Shown here: positions 54,049 to 63,500 of the stretch, one piece after another
Layout: each line of letters begins with the position of its first letter
Numbering within the stretch: position 1 is the stretch's first letter
Source: Solibacillus sp. FSL W7-1436
GTDB lineage: Bacteria > Bacillota > Bacilli > Bacillales_A > Planococcaceae
Direction of reading: 5' to 3'
Assembly: GCF_038007305.1 (NCBI RefSeq)
Contig: NZ_JBBOWV010000001.1
Location: 3,152,501 to 3,216,500 of the forward strand
Length of the DNA: 64,000 nucleotides
The notes under the pieces: generated by a model
The model's input: the letters and a program-made list of their open reading frames with translations, nothing else
What the model was told of the DNA's origin: nothing
Database searches by the model: none
Program-made: the position numbers and the translations under genes

Positions 54049-54353
54049 AATCCAACAGGGGAAAAAGTAAAATAAAAGAATTGCTGACGATGTTTCAAAA
54101 AAGGACGTTTAATTTATTCTATTAAGAATAAAGTTGTAAACCTAAACATTTTCACAGACATATGAATTAAACCAAAAACGCTTTATGGAAGAATATATCT
54201 ACCATAAGGCGTTTTTAGTTCTCTGTTATTCGATTAAATTCCCAATTACTAGTTTATACCGTTAAGTAAGATATTTGTGTCAAACAACTATGAGAAAATT
54301 TCAGAACGAATTTTCTAACTTGAATTAAGTTTATAAGGGGACAGGGAGTTGGA
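54049..54353. other. Gap between sulfur operon 2 and DNA ligase gene
   Basis: No gene. A strong terminator lies at 54174-54216. Confidence 0.6.
54174..54218. terminator. Terminator between tauE and DNA ligase gene
   Basis: 15-bp stem AAAAACGCTTTATGG / CCATAAGGCGTTTTT; usable from both sides of the convergent genes. Confidence 0.85.
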
Positions 54354-55295
54354 CTAATCGAAAATTAATTTACATTCTTCAGGATTTATTGATACAAAAG
54401 CTTCGATAACTGGTTGTCTTAACTTTTTTCCATTAATCCATTCAAGAAAGTGAACTTTCACAGTAATTAATGGTTCTATCCAAACACTATCTTTACTAAT
54501 AAAGTTTTCAAAAGGGGAATTATTCCTAATAAATGAATTTATTCCTACAGTAAACTGCAACCAGTCTTCCTTTGTTAACTTTCCAGTGCCAACACTACCT
54601 ATATAAACTAATTGTTTATTTTCATTATATAATCCTAAGTGAAGAGATTTTACTAATGAGCCATTTAAGGTTACACCTCCAACTATAGCAACTATATCTT
54701 GATTTTTCTTTTTCTTTAGCCATCTGTTATCTTTACCATTTATAATATAAGTGCTATTTATATCTTTGAAAACTGCGCCCTCCAAGTCATTTTCTATACA
54801 GGCATCGAAGAGTGCTTCAGTATCAGAAAAGTTCTCTACAACTTGTACATGGCTATTTGGAATAATCATTTCTTTTAAGATTTTTTGTCGTTCAATTAGT
54901 GGTAGGTTTGTAATCCATTTATTATTAATTGATAGCAGATCAAAAACCATATAAACAATCGGTGTATTCTCAATAAGTTCTTTGTTTTTCTCAATGTTTT
55001 TAATTTTATCTCTTTTCATAACCTCATAAAATGATGGAACACCATCTTTAAAAGCTATTACTTCGCCATCAATAATAAAATTCTTAGTATTGGAGTACTC
55101 TTGTGGAGTCATTAACTCAGGGTACTGTTTTGAACGTTCATTTAAGTTCCGGTTGAAAATTTGTATGTTTTTATCAGATGAATAAACCAAAATTCTAGTT
55201 CCATCCCACTTCACTTGTCCAATCCAATTATCATCATTAGGAATTATCTCTGTAACAATAGGTTCAAAAGGTTTTATCGGCTTTATTTTTGTCAT
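54354..55295 (-). CDS. ATP-dependent DNA ligase
   Basis: 313 residues: adenylation domain with the nucleophile Lys in KWDGTRI, motif III (IIDGEVIAF), motif IV (EGAVFKD) and motif V (WLKKKKNQDIVA), then an OB-fold domain (GLYNENKQLVYIGSVGTG) ending in QPVIEAF. This is the size of a stand-alone LigC-like or LigD ligase domain. The ATG 55295 is used because AAAGGAAAAA lies upstream. In Bacillus LigD the ligase is fused to a polymerase domain; here the polymerase genes are separate, on the other strand. Confidence 0.85.
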   Translation of the reverse strand: MTKIKPIKPFEPIVTEIIPNDDNWIGQVKWDGTRILVYSSDKNIQIFNRNLNERSKQYPELMTPQEYSNTKNFIIDGEVIAFKDGVPSFYEVMKRDKIKNIEKNKELIENTPIVYMVFDLLSINNKWITNLPLIERQKILKEMIIPNSHVQVVENFSDTEALFDACIENDLEGAVFKDINSTYIINGKDNRWLKKKKNQDIVAIVGGVTLNGSLVKSLHLGLYNENKQLVYIGSVGTGKLTKEDWLQFTVGINSFIRNNSPFENFISKDSVWIEPLITVKVHFLEWINGKKLRQPVIEAFVSINPEECKLIFD

Positions 55296-55476
55296 AGTAT
55301 TTTTTCCTTTTATATTTATCATTTACAATTACTCTGTGATTAATGTGCCATTATAAAGAATTTTTTATTTAGGGAGTTAAAATTTGTCAGTATAACACAG
55401 ATAGTCTGATTTAAATGTAATTTTAAAATCGATTAATCTATATTAACTTGGACAAACTGAGGAAGAGGTGATTTTA

Positions 55477-56717
55477 TTGCAGAATATCTGGAAAGTTGAT
55501 GGAAAAAAGTCGGAATTTAGTGGTTTTTTTTTGTATTGGGTTTTAATAGTCAGAATGAAAATTTCCTGGTTGGTTTAAAGAAAGATGATGCTATTGTTCA
55601 AATTGGTACCTTTTCAAAGGGAATGAAAACAAACGAAAAAGATTCTTTAATCCAATCCATTATTAAGAATGAAAAGAGAAGAGAAAATGGAAATATCTTA
55701 ATCGAACCAGGAATATGTGTAAAATTATTTTTTAAAACGATAAAGGAAAATGAGTTAATAAATCCTATATTTAATTCATTTCAACTAGAGATTAGCTGGG
55801 AGAATTGTACATGGGACAGATTAATTATAGATAATACACTAGTTGAAGGTGGAATGAAGTTAACTCACTCTAAAAAAACTTTATGGAAGACACCTTATAT
55901 TAATAAAGAAGGGTTTCTATCTTACTTAATTCAGGTTTCTTCGTATATGTTACCATTTTTAGAAAGACGAACTTTAACTACTATTCGTTATCCACATGGT
56001 ATACCTGGTGATTTCTTTTATCAAAAGAATTGTCCAGATTATGCACCTAGCTCAATATTGACGAAATCAGTAGAGGGCATAAATTATATAGTTTGTAATG
56101 AATTATCAACTTTACTCTGGCTAGGTAACCAACTTGCAATTGAATATCATATTCCATTTCAAACAATTGATTCATTAAAACCATCAGAAATTGTTTTCGA
56201 CTTAGATCCGCCAAGTAAGGGGGATTTTCACTTGGCAATAAAAGCAGCATTAGAAATGAAGAAAATTTTCGACAGCTTGGAAATAAGAAGTTACCCAAAA
56301 CTCTCTGGTAATAAAGGTCTGCAAATTCATATACCAATTAAGGTAAATTCTCTTACGTATGAGGATACTCGAATTTTCATGTACTTTATAGCGAAATATT
56401 TAATCGAAAAATTTCCTGATGATTTTACAATTGAAAGGTTAAAGAAAAAACGAAATGGTAAACTTTACATCGATTATCTGCAACATGCAGAAGGGAAAAC
56501 AATTATATCCCCTTACTCAACCCGTGGACAAGAAAATGCCACAGTTGCTGCACCCCTTTATTGGGAAGAAGTGAACGGAAATTTAAGAATAGAGAAATTC
56601 AATATTCCATTTGTACTTGATCGACTTTCAAAAGTTAAATGTCCAATGGATGATTTTTTTATACAGGAGAATGCAAATCTATTAGAAATTATTTCTACTT
56701 TAAAGGTAAATCTTTAG
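55477..56717 (+). pseudogene. ligD: LigD-type polymerase, poly-T frameshift near the start
   Basis: The TTG start at 55477 follows GGAAGAGGTGA, and the frame changes at nine T (55524-55532); ten T would give one frame to 56717. The protein has an OB-like part first (GTFSKG, SPGICV-like IEPGICVKL), then a primase-polymerase domain: IRYPHGIPGDFFYQKN, catalytic Asp pair in VFDLDPPSK, and SGNKGLQIHIPI. It matches the C-terminal part of Bacillus LigD, without the ligase domain. Alternatively translation starts at the TTG 55536. Role: DNA end joining with Ku, which is not in the window. Confidence 0.75.
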
Positions 56718-56870
56718 AGATAATTCTGATTAAATGTACATAATTGGCACAGTTATGTACGTTTTTTATTTATGTACATCACTATTATGCTTTAGATAAT
56801 GTTGTCTTAAAAGGTTTAGGATAAGTTTCATTGATATATGTACATCTATTTTATGTAGATACTTTTAAAG
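56718..56870. other. Gap with GTACAT repeats
   Basis: Between the two LigD-like genes. ATGTACAT-like words recur (56735, 56772, 56840). No gene is seen. Confidence 0.4.
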
Positions 56871-58142
56871 AAGCGCAACAGCAAATGGCTGGAAGAGACG
56901 AGAACGAAAAGCTGGCTGAAAATAAAAAACTGGAAACACGTAAATGTCATTCTTACAAAATTTGATCAGTCAAACGGTTTCTTAAATGGTGCAATTTATA
57001 AAGAAGATATGCTTTTGGAGATTGTGTCGTTTAAACATGGTTTATCTGAAGAAGAAAGCAAAACATTGATCGCCTTTTTTAAAACAAATGGAACACTGGT
57101 GACAAAAAGTATATTTGAAATTACTCCTTCAATTTGCGTATCCGTTGCCTGTATTGATTTTGACGGCAGTAAATTGAGAGAACCGCGCTTTCATTCTTTC
57201 CAGCATCATCTGGAGGTTTCGGATTGTAACTGGCACCAAATGCATAGACAGTTAAACCCGATTCCGGAAAAGGTAACAGTCACAAGTCCGGATAAACCGG
57301 TATTTCCTGCAACCAATATTACAAAAGATGATTACTTATATTATTTGCAGACGGTTGCACCGATGATGCTGCCTTTTCTGAAGGACCGTTTATTGACGGT
57401 CATCCGTTATCCGCACGGGGTTCCAGGAGAAAGCTTTTATCAGAAAAACTATCCAGATAAATTGCCGGATTTTATGAAGACAAAGTTAGTGGACGACACC
57501 CATTTTATTTTATGTAATAATATTGAGTCCCTTTTATGGTTGGGCAATCAGCTCGCATTGGAATTCCATATTCCATTTCAGCCGGTTACTACAGAACAGC
57601 CGACAGAAATTGTCTTTGATTTGGATCCACCATCCGTTGAAGAATTTGGAATGGCGGTAGATGCTGCATTGAAGTTCAAATCGATTTTGGATTATTTTGA
57701 ACTGACAAGCTTTGTCAAAACGTCAGGCGGTAAAGGTATGCAAATTTATATTCCATTGCCGCTCAACACATTCTCCTATGAAGAAACGGGTGTGTTTACG
57801 GAGTTTATATGCCGATTCCTCGTTCAGCAATATCCTGATTCGTTCACAATCGAGAGGATGAAGAAAAACAGAGGAAAGAGGCTGTATTTGGATTATGTCC
57901 AGCATAGGGAAGGGAAAACGATTGTTGCACCCTATTCAGCACGCGGCAATAATAAAGGATTGATCGCCACACCGATGTTATGGGAAGAAGTAAACGAAAA
58001 ATTAACGCCCGATCTTTTCACTATTCCGAATGTGATGGCGCGTTTAAATAGCATAGGCAATCCCTTTAAAGATTTTAGGCAAGCGGGTGAGTGGCAGCCA
58101 TTCCGATCTGTTCTTGATCAAATAAAGGGGAAGCAAGTGTAG
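56871..58142 (+). pseudogene. ligD: LigD, N-terminally truncated (polymerase domain intact)
   Basis: The open frame begins without a start near 56871 with ligase motif V (KKRNSKWLEE, SWLKIKNWKHVNV), then a short OB-like part and the full primase-polymerase domain: IRYPHGVPGESFYQKN, FDLDPPSV, SGGKGMQIYIP. ATG 57009 gives 377 residues and could start a working polymerase. The piece before it shows that this was a full ligase-polymerase that lost its first 250 residues. It is paralogous to 55477-56717; its codon use is less AT-rich. Confidence 0.8.
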
Positions 58143-58162
58143 TTGGCATTCATTCAACTTAA

Positions 58163-58196
58163 AAAAGCCTTCCGCAAGTAATGCGGAGGCTTTTAT
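58163..58196 (+). terminator. Terminator after ligD
   Basis: AAAAGCCTTCCGCA / TGCGGAGGCTTTT stem; a nearly perfect hairpin usable for both strands. Confidence 0.85.
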
Positions 58197-58199
58197 ACA

Positions 58200-58355
58200 T
58201 TAAGAAGGATTAATCACAATTGGGGATTCCTCATGATGGGCTTGATGACTCGGGGATAAATCATAAGCAATCAAAGTAACATTTAATTTTTGTTCCAGTT
58301 TCTTAATTTCTCCGATTTTATCGCGATCCAAATCGGCAAATTTCGTTTCTTCCAC
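58200..58355 (-). CDS. Small protein of unknown function
   Basis: 51 residues starting at GTG 58355 (MEETKFADLDRDKIGEIKKLE), with AAAGGATGTGA upstream. Amphipathic helix first, then LNVTLIAYDL and a His-rich tail (SHQAHHEE). I do not recognise it. The start signals and the charged composition support a real gene. Confidence 0.6.
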   Translation of the reverse strand: MEETKFADLDRDKIGEIKKLEQKLNVTLIAYDLSPSHQAHHEESPIVINPS

Positions 58356-58452
58356 AAAAGTCACATCCTTTTTAAAGTATAGAATTAGTATGAAAATTTA
58401 TTTTATATTTATCCATGCTGCATGTTATGAGAAAATTGACGGAGACAAATAA

Positions 58453-58479
58453 AAAAGAGAGATAAAATTATCTCTCAAG
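58453..58479 (-). terminator. Terminator of the 57-residue protein gene
   Basis: GAGAGATAA / TTATCTCTC with a T-run on the minus strand; it overlaps the stop codon. Confidence 0.7.
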
Positions 58480-58648
58480 AATTAATAGCATTATAGTTTA
58501 ATGGATGAAGAATATTTGTAAATACATCCTTTTTTACAATAAAGTATGTTTTCTTATTATATGTAACGACGACTTGCCCCGGTTTAACAAACACTTTGGC
58601 TGTTTTTAAATTAGCATATGGCGCACCTAATAATTTTGAAATGTTCAT
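58475..58648 (-). CDS. Small protein of unknown function
   Basis: 57 residues (MNISKLLGAPYANLKTAKVF). AAGGGGTAATTATC precedes the ATG. Strand-rich middle (VFVKPGQVVVTYNKKTYFIVKK). Not recognised. The good ribosome site and terminator support it. Confidence 0.6.
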   Translation of the reverse strand: MNISKLLGAPYANLKTAKVFVKPGQVVVTYNKKTYFIVKKDVFTNILHPLNYNAINS

Positions 58649-58778
58649 GATAATTACCCCTTTTTAAGTTTCTAGTTTTGTTATTCCCAAAATAATAATA
58701 GCTTTAAACTATTTCAGATAGATTTATGTTATAAAAAGGTCTTAAGTAACAAATCAACTACATAAACATAAAAAAAAA

Positions 58779-58800
58779 GACCTGAGCGACCACTCAAGTC
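58779..58800 (-). terminator. Terminator of AraC-type regulator gene
   Basis: GACTTGAG / CTCAGGTC stem and nine T on the minus strand. Confidence 0.8.
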
Positions 58801-58863
58801 CATAAAATGACCACTTATAATAATATATGTTTCTTAACTGCAGTTAATGACTATTTCAAAACT

Positions 58864-59757
58864 TTATTTTTGAGTCTTAACTACCGGAATATAAATATCA
58901 CAAACTTTTCCTTCATCAAGCATACAACGGTCATCGTACAATTCAAAATCATTACAACCCGGTGCATATTCGTAACCAGACTTAGGGAACCATTCATTAA
59001 AAATAAAATTCCATGTTCCTTGAATAGCAGCTACAAAGTTTGTGGCATCAGAAGGAGGTGTTGAAAAGACCGCATAAGTTGCGGGAGATACTTCACGAAC
59101 ATGGTATTCACCAGCAATTTCAGCACCGTCTTTCAGTTCGACCCCGATTACATACTCAAATTCTCCGGTTGTCGGATCTTCCGGGAAGCATACACCGTAT
59201 TCATCGTGCTTTTTAATAAAGTTTTCCGAATGAAGTTTTTCCATTCTTCCGCCACTTATATAGTCGTCCCAAAAAGCCGGGATTGCGGTAGAGTTTTCGC
59301 CGCCAGTTGCCGTCGTTTTAATGGCATAACCAGCTAGTTTAATTGCAGGCAGTGTGACAAATTTAGGTTCCATAACAATTCCTCCGATAAAGTATTTGTA
59401 CGTGCAGGAAAGGCTTGGCGGAAACGGACGAGTACTGTGCGCATGCAGACGGTAAGTTCCTGGTGAACAGCCGTAAAATCGCCGAAAAGCTTTACTGAAT
59501 CCAGAGTGAGTTTCAAACCCGTATTCTATTGAAATATCGAGAATCCGCTTGCCCGATGAAAGTTCATGTGCAGCAAACGCAAGGCGGCGGTTCCGGACAT
59601 AGTTCATCACCGAATATCCGGTACCCCATTGGAATACTCGACTGAAATGCCAAGTTGAATAGCCAGCTTGTGCAGCCAAAATATCCGGACTAATGTTTTC
59701 AGTGATATTCTCGTCAATAAACTCTAAAATCATCTGTAAAGTTTCTCTTGTGTCCAT
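58864..59757 (-). CDS. AraC-family regulator with GyrI-like ligand domain
   Basis: 297 residues. An AraC double helix-turn-helix is at residues 1-105 (LAAQAGYSTWHFSRVFQ; ISIEYGFETHSGFSKAFRRFYGCSPGTYR), then a GyrI/SOUL-like effector-binding domain (residues 130-297). Such proteins act as ligand-sensing activators of drug or stress genes. GGGGGAATT precedes the ATG. The target genes are unknown. Confidence 0.92.
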   Translation of the reverse strand: MDTRETLQMILEFIDENITENISPDILAAQAGYSTWHFSRVFQWGTGYSVMNYVRNRRLAFAAHELSSGKRILDISIEYGFETHSGFSKAFRRFYGCSPGTYRLHAHSTRPFPPSLSCTYKYFIGGIVMEPKFVTLPAIKLAGYAIKTTATGGENSTAIPAFWDDYISGGRMEKLHSENFIKKHDEYGVCFPEDPTTGEFEYVIGVELKDGAEIAGEYHVREVSPATYAVFSTPPSDATNFVAAIQGTWNFIFNEWFPKSGYEYAPGCNDFELYDDRCMLDEGKVCDIYIPVVKTQK

Positions 59758-59985
59758 TTAAATTCCCCCAGCTGTAAAGTAATTCGTACAGTAAAATCAG
59801 TATACCAAAGCACTAGAGGAAAACTGTTCCAAAATTGCTGTATTTGGAAAATTCTTGAGTGCCTAAAGAAGTGTTCATTGGATTTCTTCATTACTTCAAA
59901 ATTTCCTGTGTTTAAAGTAAATATCGAATCATTATCCTTACAACTCGTTCACTTTAGCGCTATAATACCTCTAGAGGTGAAGAGA

Positions 59986-60411
59986 ATGTTTATTTCAGAA
60001 ACAACAGTAGAAGTCCGTTATGCTGAGACAGATCAGATGGGTGTCGTTTATCATGCCAATTATCTCGTTTGGTGCGAAATCGGGCGAACGCAAATCGTGA
60101 AGGATTTAGGGTTTAACTATGCAAAGCTTGAAGAAGACGGCTATTTATCGCCTGTTATGGATTTCTCGATTCAATATAAAGCGGCGATGCGCTATGGACA
60201 AACGGCTACGGTTCGCACATGGATTGAAGAACATACGAAGCTGCGCACTACATACGGCTATGAAATTCTGCATGAAGACGGCACCGTTGCAGTAACGGCG
60301 AAGTCTCAACATATTTTAGTGAAAAAGGAAAACTTCCGTCCGGTCGCTTTGAAAAAGATTGACGCGGCATGGGATGCCAAATATGCGGAAGTTGCGAAAA
60401 TTCAAAGTTAA
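59986..60411 (+). CDS. 4-hydroxybenzoyl-CoA-type thioesterase (YbgC-like)
   Basis: 141 residues, hot-dog fold: VRYAETDQMGVVYHANYLVW with the catalytic Asp. Cytoplasmic acyl-CoA hydrolase. ATG 59986 behind AGAGGTGAAGAGA; the longer frame upstream is rejected. Confidence 0.92.
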   Translation: MFISETTVEVRYAETDQMGVVYHANYLVWCEIGRTQIVKDLGFNYAKLEEDGYLSPVMDFSIQYKAAMRYGQTATVRTWIEEHTKLRTTYGYEILHEDGTVAVTAKSQHILVKKENFRPVALKKIDAAWDAKYAEVAKIQS

Positions 60412-60532
60412 TCGACATGTCCTGTTAAATTGATAACAGGGCATTTTTTCTTTAACGAACTGACGAATATTGTTATAATCATATACGACCAAACGGAACT
60501 GTATATAAAAAAACTATGAGGGAGGTGTGTTC

Positions 60533-63500
60533 ATGGCACCAAAAACAATCGCAAATATCCAAACCCGCTGTCATATTTTATTGACGAATACGGCACGTGA
60601 AGCGATGAAGGAGCATGTTCCAGATGAACACGCCTTTTTTAATTTACAGCAATATTTCATTGTCGCGATTGAAAAAGTATCGGTCGATGCAGAGCAAACC
60701 CATTTGAGCATCTTTTTCGATAATGAGAAAAACGTAAAACTAAAAAACAAGTTTGAAGAACGTGTCGTCATCATGGACTGTGTATTTGACCGGAAAAACG
60801 GACTTGTGGCGAAAAGCTTTCGAACACGCGGCAAAGGGACACCGGTTGTCACAAATCGCCGCGCCACAATGAAAATCCACTTCGTTGCATCCCGTATTAG
60901 CGGCCATACATACCAGGAGCCGTTCCTGAAAGCCATTGATGAACTGCCGATTGCACAGGAACGTTTTGACTATGTCAATAAGCGGATCAGCAGCTGGGAA
61001 GGCTATTTAAAAGTGTTAAACAAAAACGCGGACATTGAAGATATTCATGCCCGTTTTTCAAGTGTCACGTTTGACGCCGATTTTTCTCATATGACGGTTC
61101 GCATAAGCAATCTCGATAAAAAGCAGTGGAAACAACTGGAAGGGCTTAGTGCGCGTTTGCGCGGGTATGTCCAGGAAATCGGGGATGTTGCCAAAATCCG
61201 CCGCAACGAAAATACCGTTGAAATTGCGTTGAAACCGTATTACAGCAATCTGGCGCGGAGAAATGAGCTTCAGTTCCAATCAGAAGATATCGAATTCTCC
61301 AATGCTGCGACGAAATCACAGCTAAAACGCCTGTTAAAAGGGTTTGAGCGGTTAAAAGAAGGCTTGGCCGCAAATGCGAACCTCGAAACGATTTTATTTG
61401 AAGATAAACCGGTCATCGCCGAGCGCAGAAAAACGGTTCCTCTCGATTTTCATAACCGTCTGAATCAGTACCAGCAGCAGGCAGTCGAAGGGGCGATGAG
61501 TTCCGAAGATCTTTATGTCATTCAAGGTCCGCCGGGTACCGGTAAAACGACGGTAATTTCGGAAATTTGCTATCAAAATGCAAAAGCAGGACTAAAAACA
61601 CTCGTTGCTTCCCAATCAAACTTAGCGGTCGACAATGCATTAAGCCGGCTTTTATCGAACAAAGATATTCGGATTTTGCGTTACGGCCGTACAGAGAGCA
61701 TTGAAGAAGAAGGGAAAAAGTTCATTGAGGAAAATGTTGCGTCCTATTGGCAGGAGCAGACATTTGAAGCAATCGGGCATGAAATTTCGCTGCATGAAAG
61801 AAAAGAACAGCTATTAAATGATGAAATCAATGAAGCGCAAAGGGAGATTGCCGCGCTTGAACAAAAACAAAAAGAGCTTGAACTGCAAATTGAACAAAAA
61901 GAAGCGGCAAAAGCAGAATTGCATGTTTTGGCCGAAAAGATCCTGGCATTAAAAAAACAATTGACTGAATGCAAAAAAGAACTGGAAGACAATGAACGCA
62001 AACTGGAAAAACTGCAGGCGACACAAAGTACAGTAGCCGAAACCGTAGCGAATTTTGAACAGCAGGTAAAAGACGGATTGACTGTCGAGCAACTGACAGA
62101 ACAAGCACAACAGTTGAAAGAAGCGAGAGAAAACTTCCAGCAGCAACTAACGCAAAGTCACTATAAAGCGCAACTGGATCAATTCCAGCAGCGTTTTGAT
62201 GCGGTTAAAACGAAAATCGAAAAGGCGAATGAAACGTCCCACTATGATTTGCTTGTAGATAAAATTGCTTCGTTGAAAAAAGTGTACGAAATAGAGGAGT
62301 TCATGAGTGAATACAATATTCGCCGAAACTATGCAATGGACCGTTTACTAACAGCACTTGATCGAATTCAGCCGCAAATGGAGCAGTATAAGCCGATTAA
62401 AGATGTGAAGGAACGTCTGGAAAAGGCACTGCACTACAGTGAAACCGCGTTAGGAATCCATGTAACACCGGACAGACTGGACATGGGCCATCATTATACG
62501 CTTGAAGAGATTCAGGAGTTTTTGACGAAGCTTAGCATCGCATTTAGAGACCAACGTGTAAATGCTCAAAACGGCACCCGCTCCATTCAGGGGATTCATC
62601 TGCGCATGCAATACATCGAGCAGCTGAACAATAAGTATATGGACGCGATCCGTGAAACCGTGCTTATATTCGAAAAGCTGAAAGAGGAGATCATTCTTCA
62701 GTTCAAAGAACAAAATGATGTGAAAGCACAGCATCTTCAGCAGCTGGAAGAAGAGGCGACAGCTGTAAAAGCCCAAATGGATGCGATCAATGAAAAAATC
62801 GATCCGACGATTACGCTAAACCATTCCACGGATGAACTGGAAGAACTGCTCGCGACAAATGAACTGGATCAGATGAAAACCGAAACACAGCGCCAAAACC
62901 GTGAAAAAGTGGAACTTCAGCTGAACAAAAAAGCGGAAGAGCTGGCAGTGTTAAATGAACAGATTGCCCTTGGTACGGAGACGGTCGAACAGTTAACAGT
63001 GCGCTTTAAAGGAATCAACAGTGAAGGCGTGCAGCTTGAAAAACGCAGGACAGAACTTGAACAGCAGACAAAACTGAACCCTGAGCAGGCGATTAATGAA
63101 GTAAATGAAAAGATCGGGCTTCTTACAGAAAAGATCGAGACGCTTGAAGTGAAAATCAGTCTGCTTCCGGTAACGGCAGAACTTCAAAACGAATGGCACG
63201 GTCTGCTGAAAAATGCCAATGCCCATGACTTGGACGAAATCCGCAAATTGTATGTAAAACATGCCAATGTGATCGGCACAACTTGTGTCGCATCGGCCAA
63301 TAAAGAGTTTATGGACAACTATCCGACATTTGATGTCGTCATTATTGATGAAGTTTCGAAAGCAACACCGCCGGAACTGCTGTTGCCGATGTTAAAAGGC
63401 GCAAAAATCATTTTAGTTGGGGACCATCACCAGCTGCCGCCGCTTGTAGGCGATGCGACATTTGAAGAGACATTGGAGCAAGTTGTGAAGGAAAGTACAA

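Noticed and set aside
59968-59985. ATACCTCTAGAGGTG as another CstR operator
   Set aside because: The right half is the ribosome site of the thioesterase gene and the GGGTA half is missing; likely chance.
61744-63262. Several minus-strand frames in the helicase gene
   Set aside because: Phe/Leu/Cys-rich shadows of the coiled-coil coding region.
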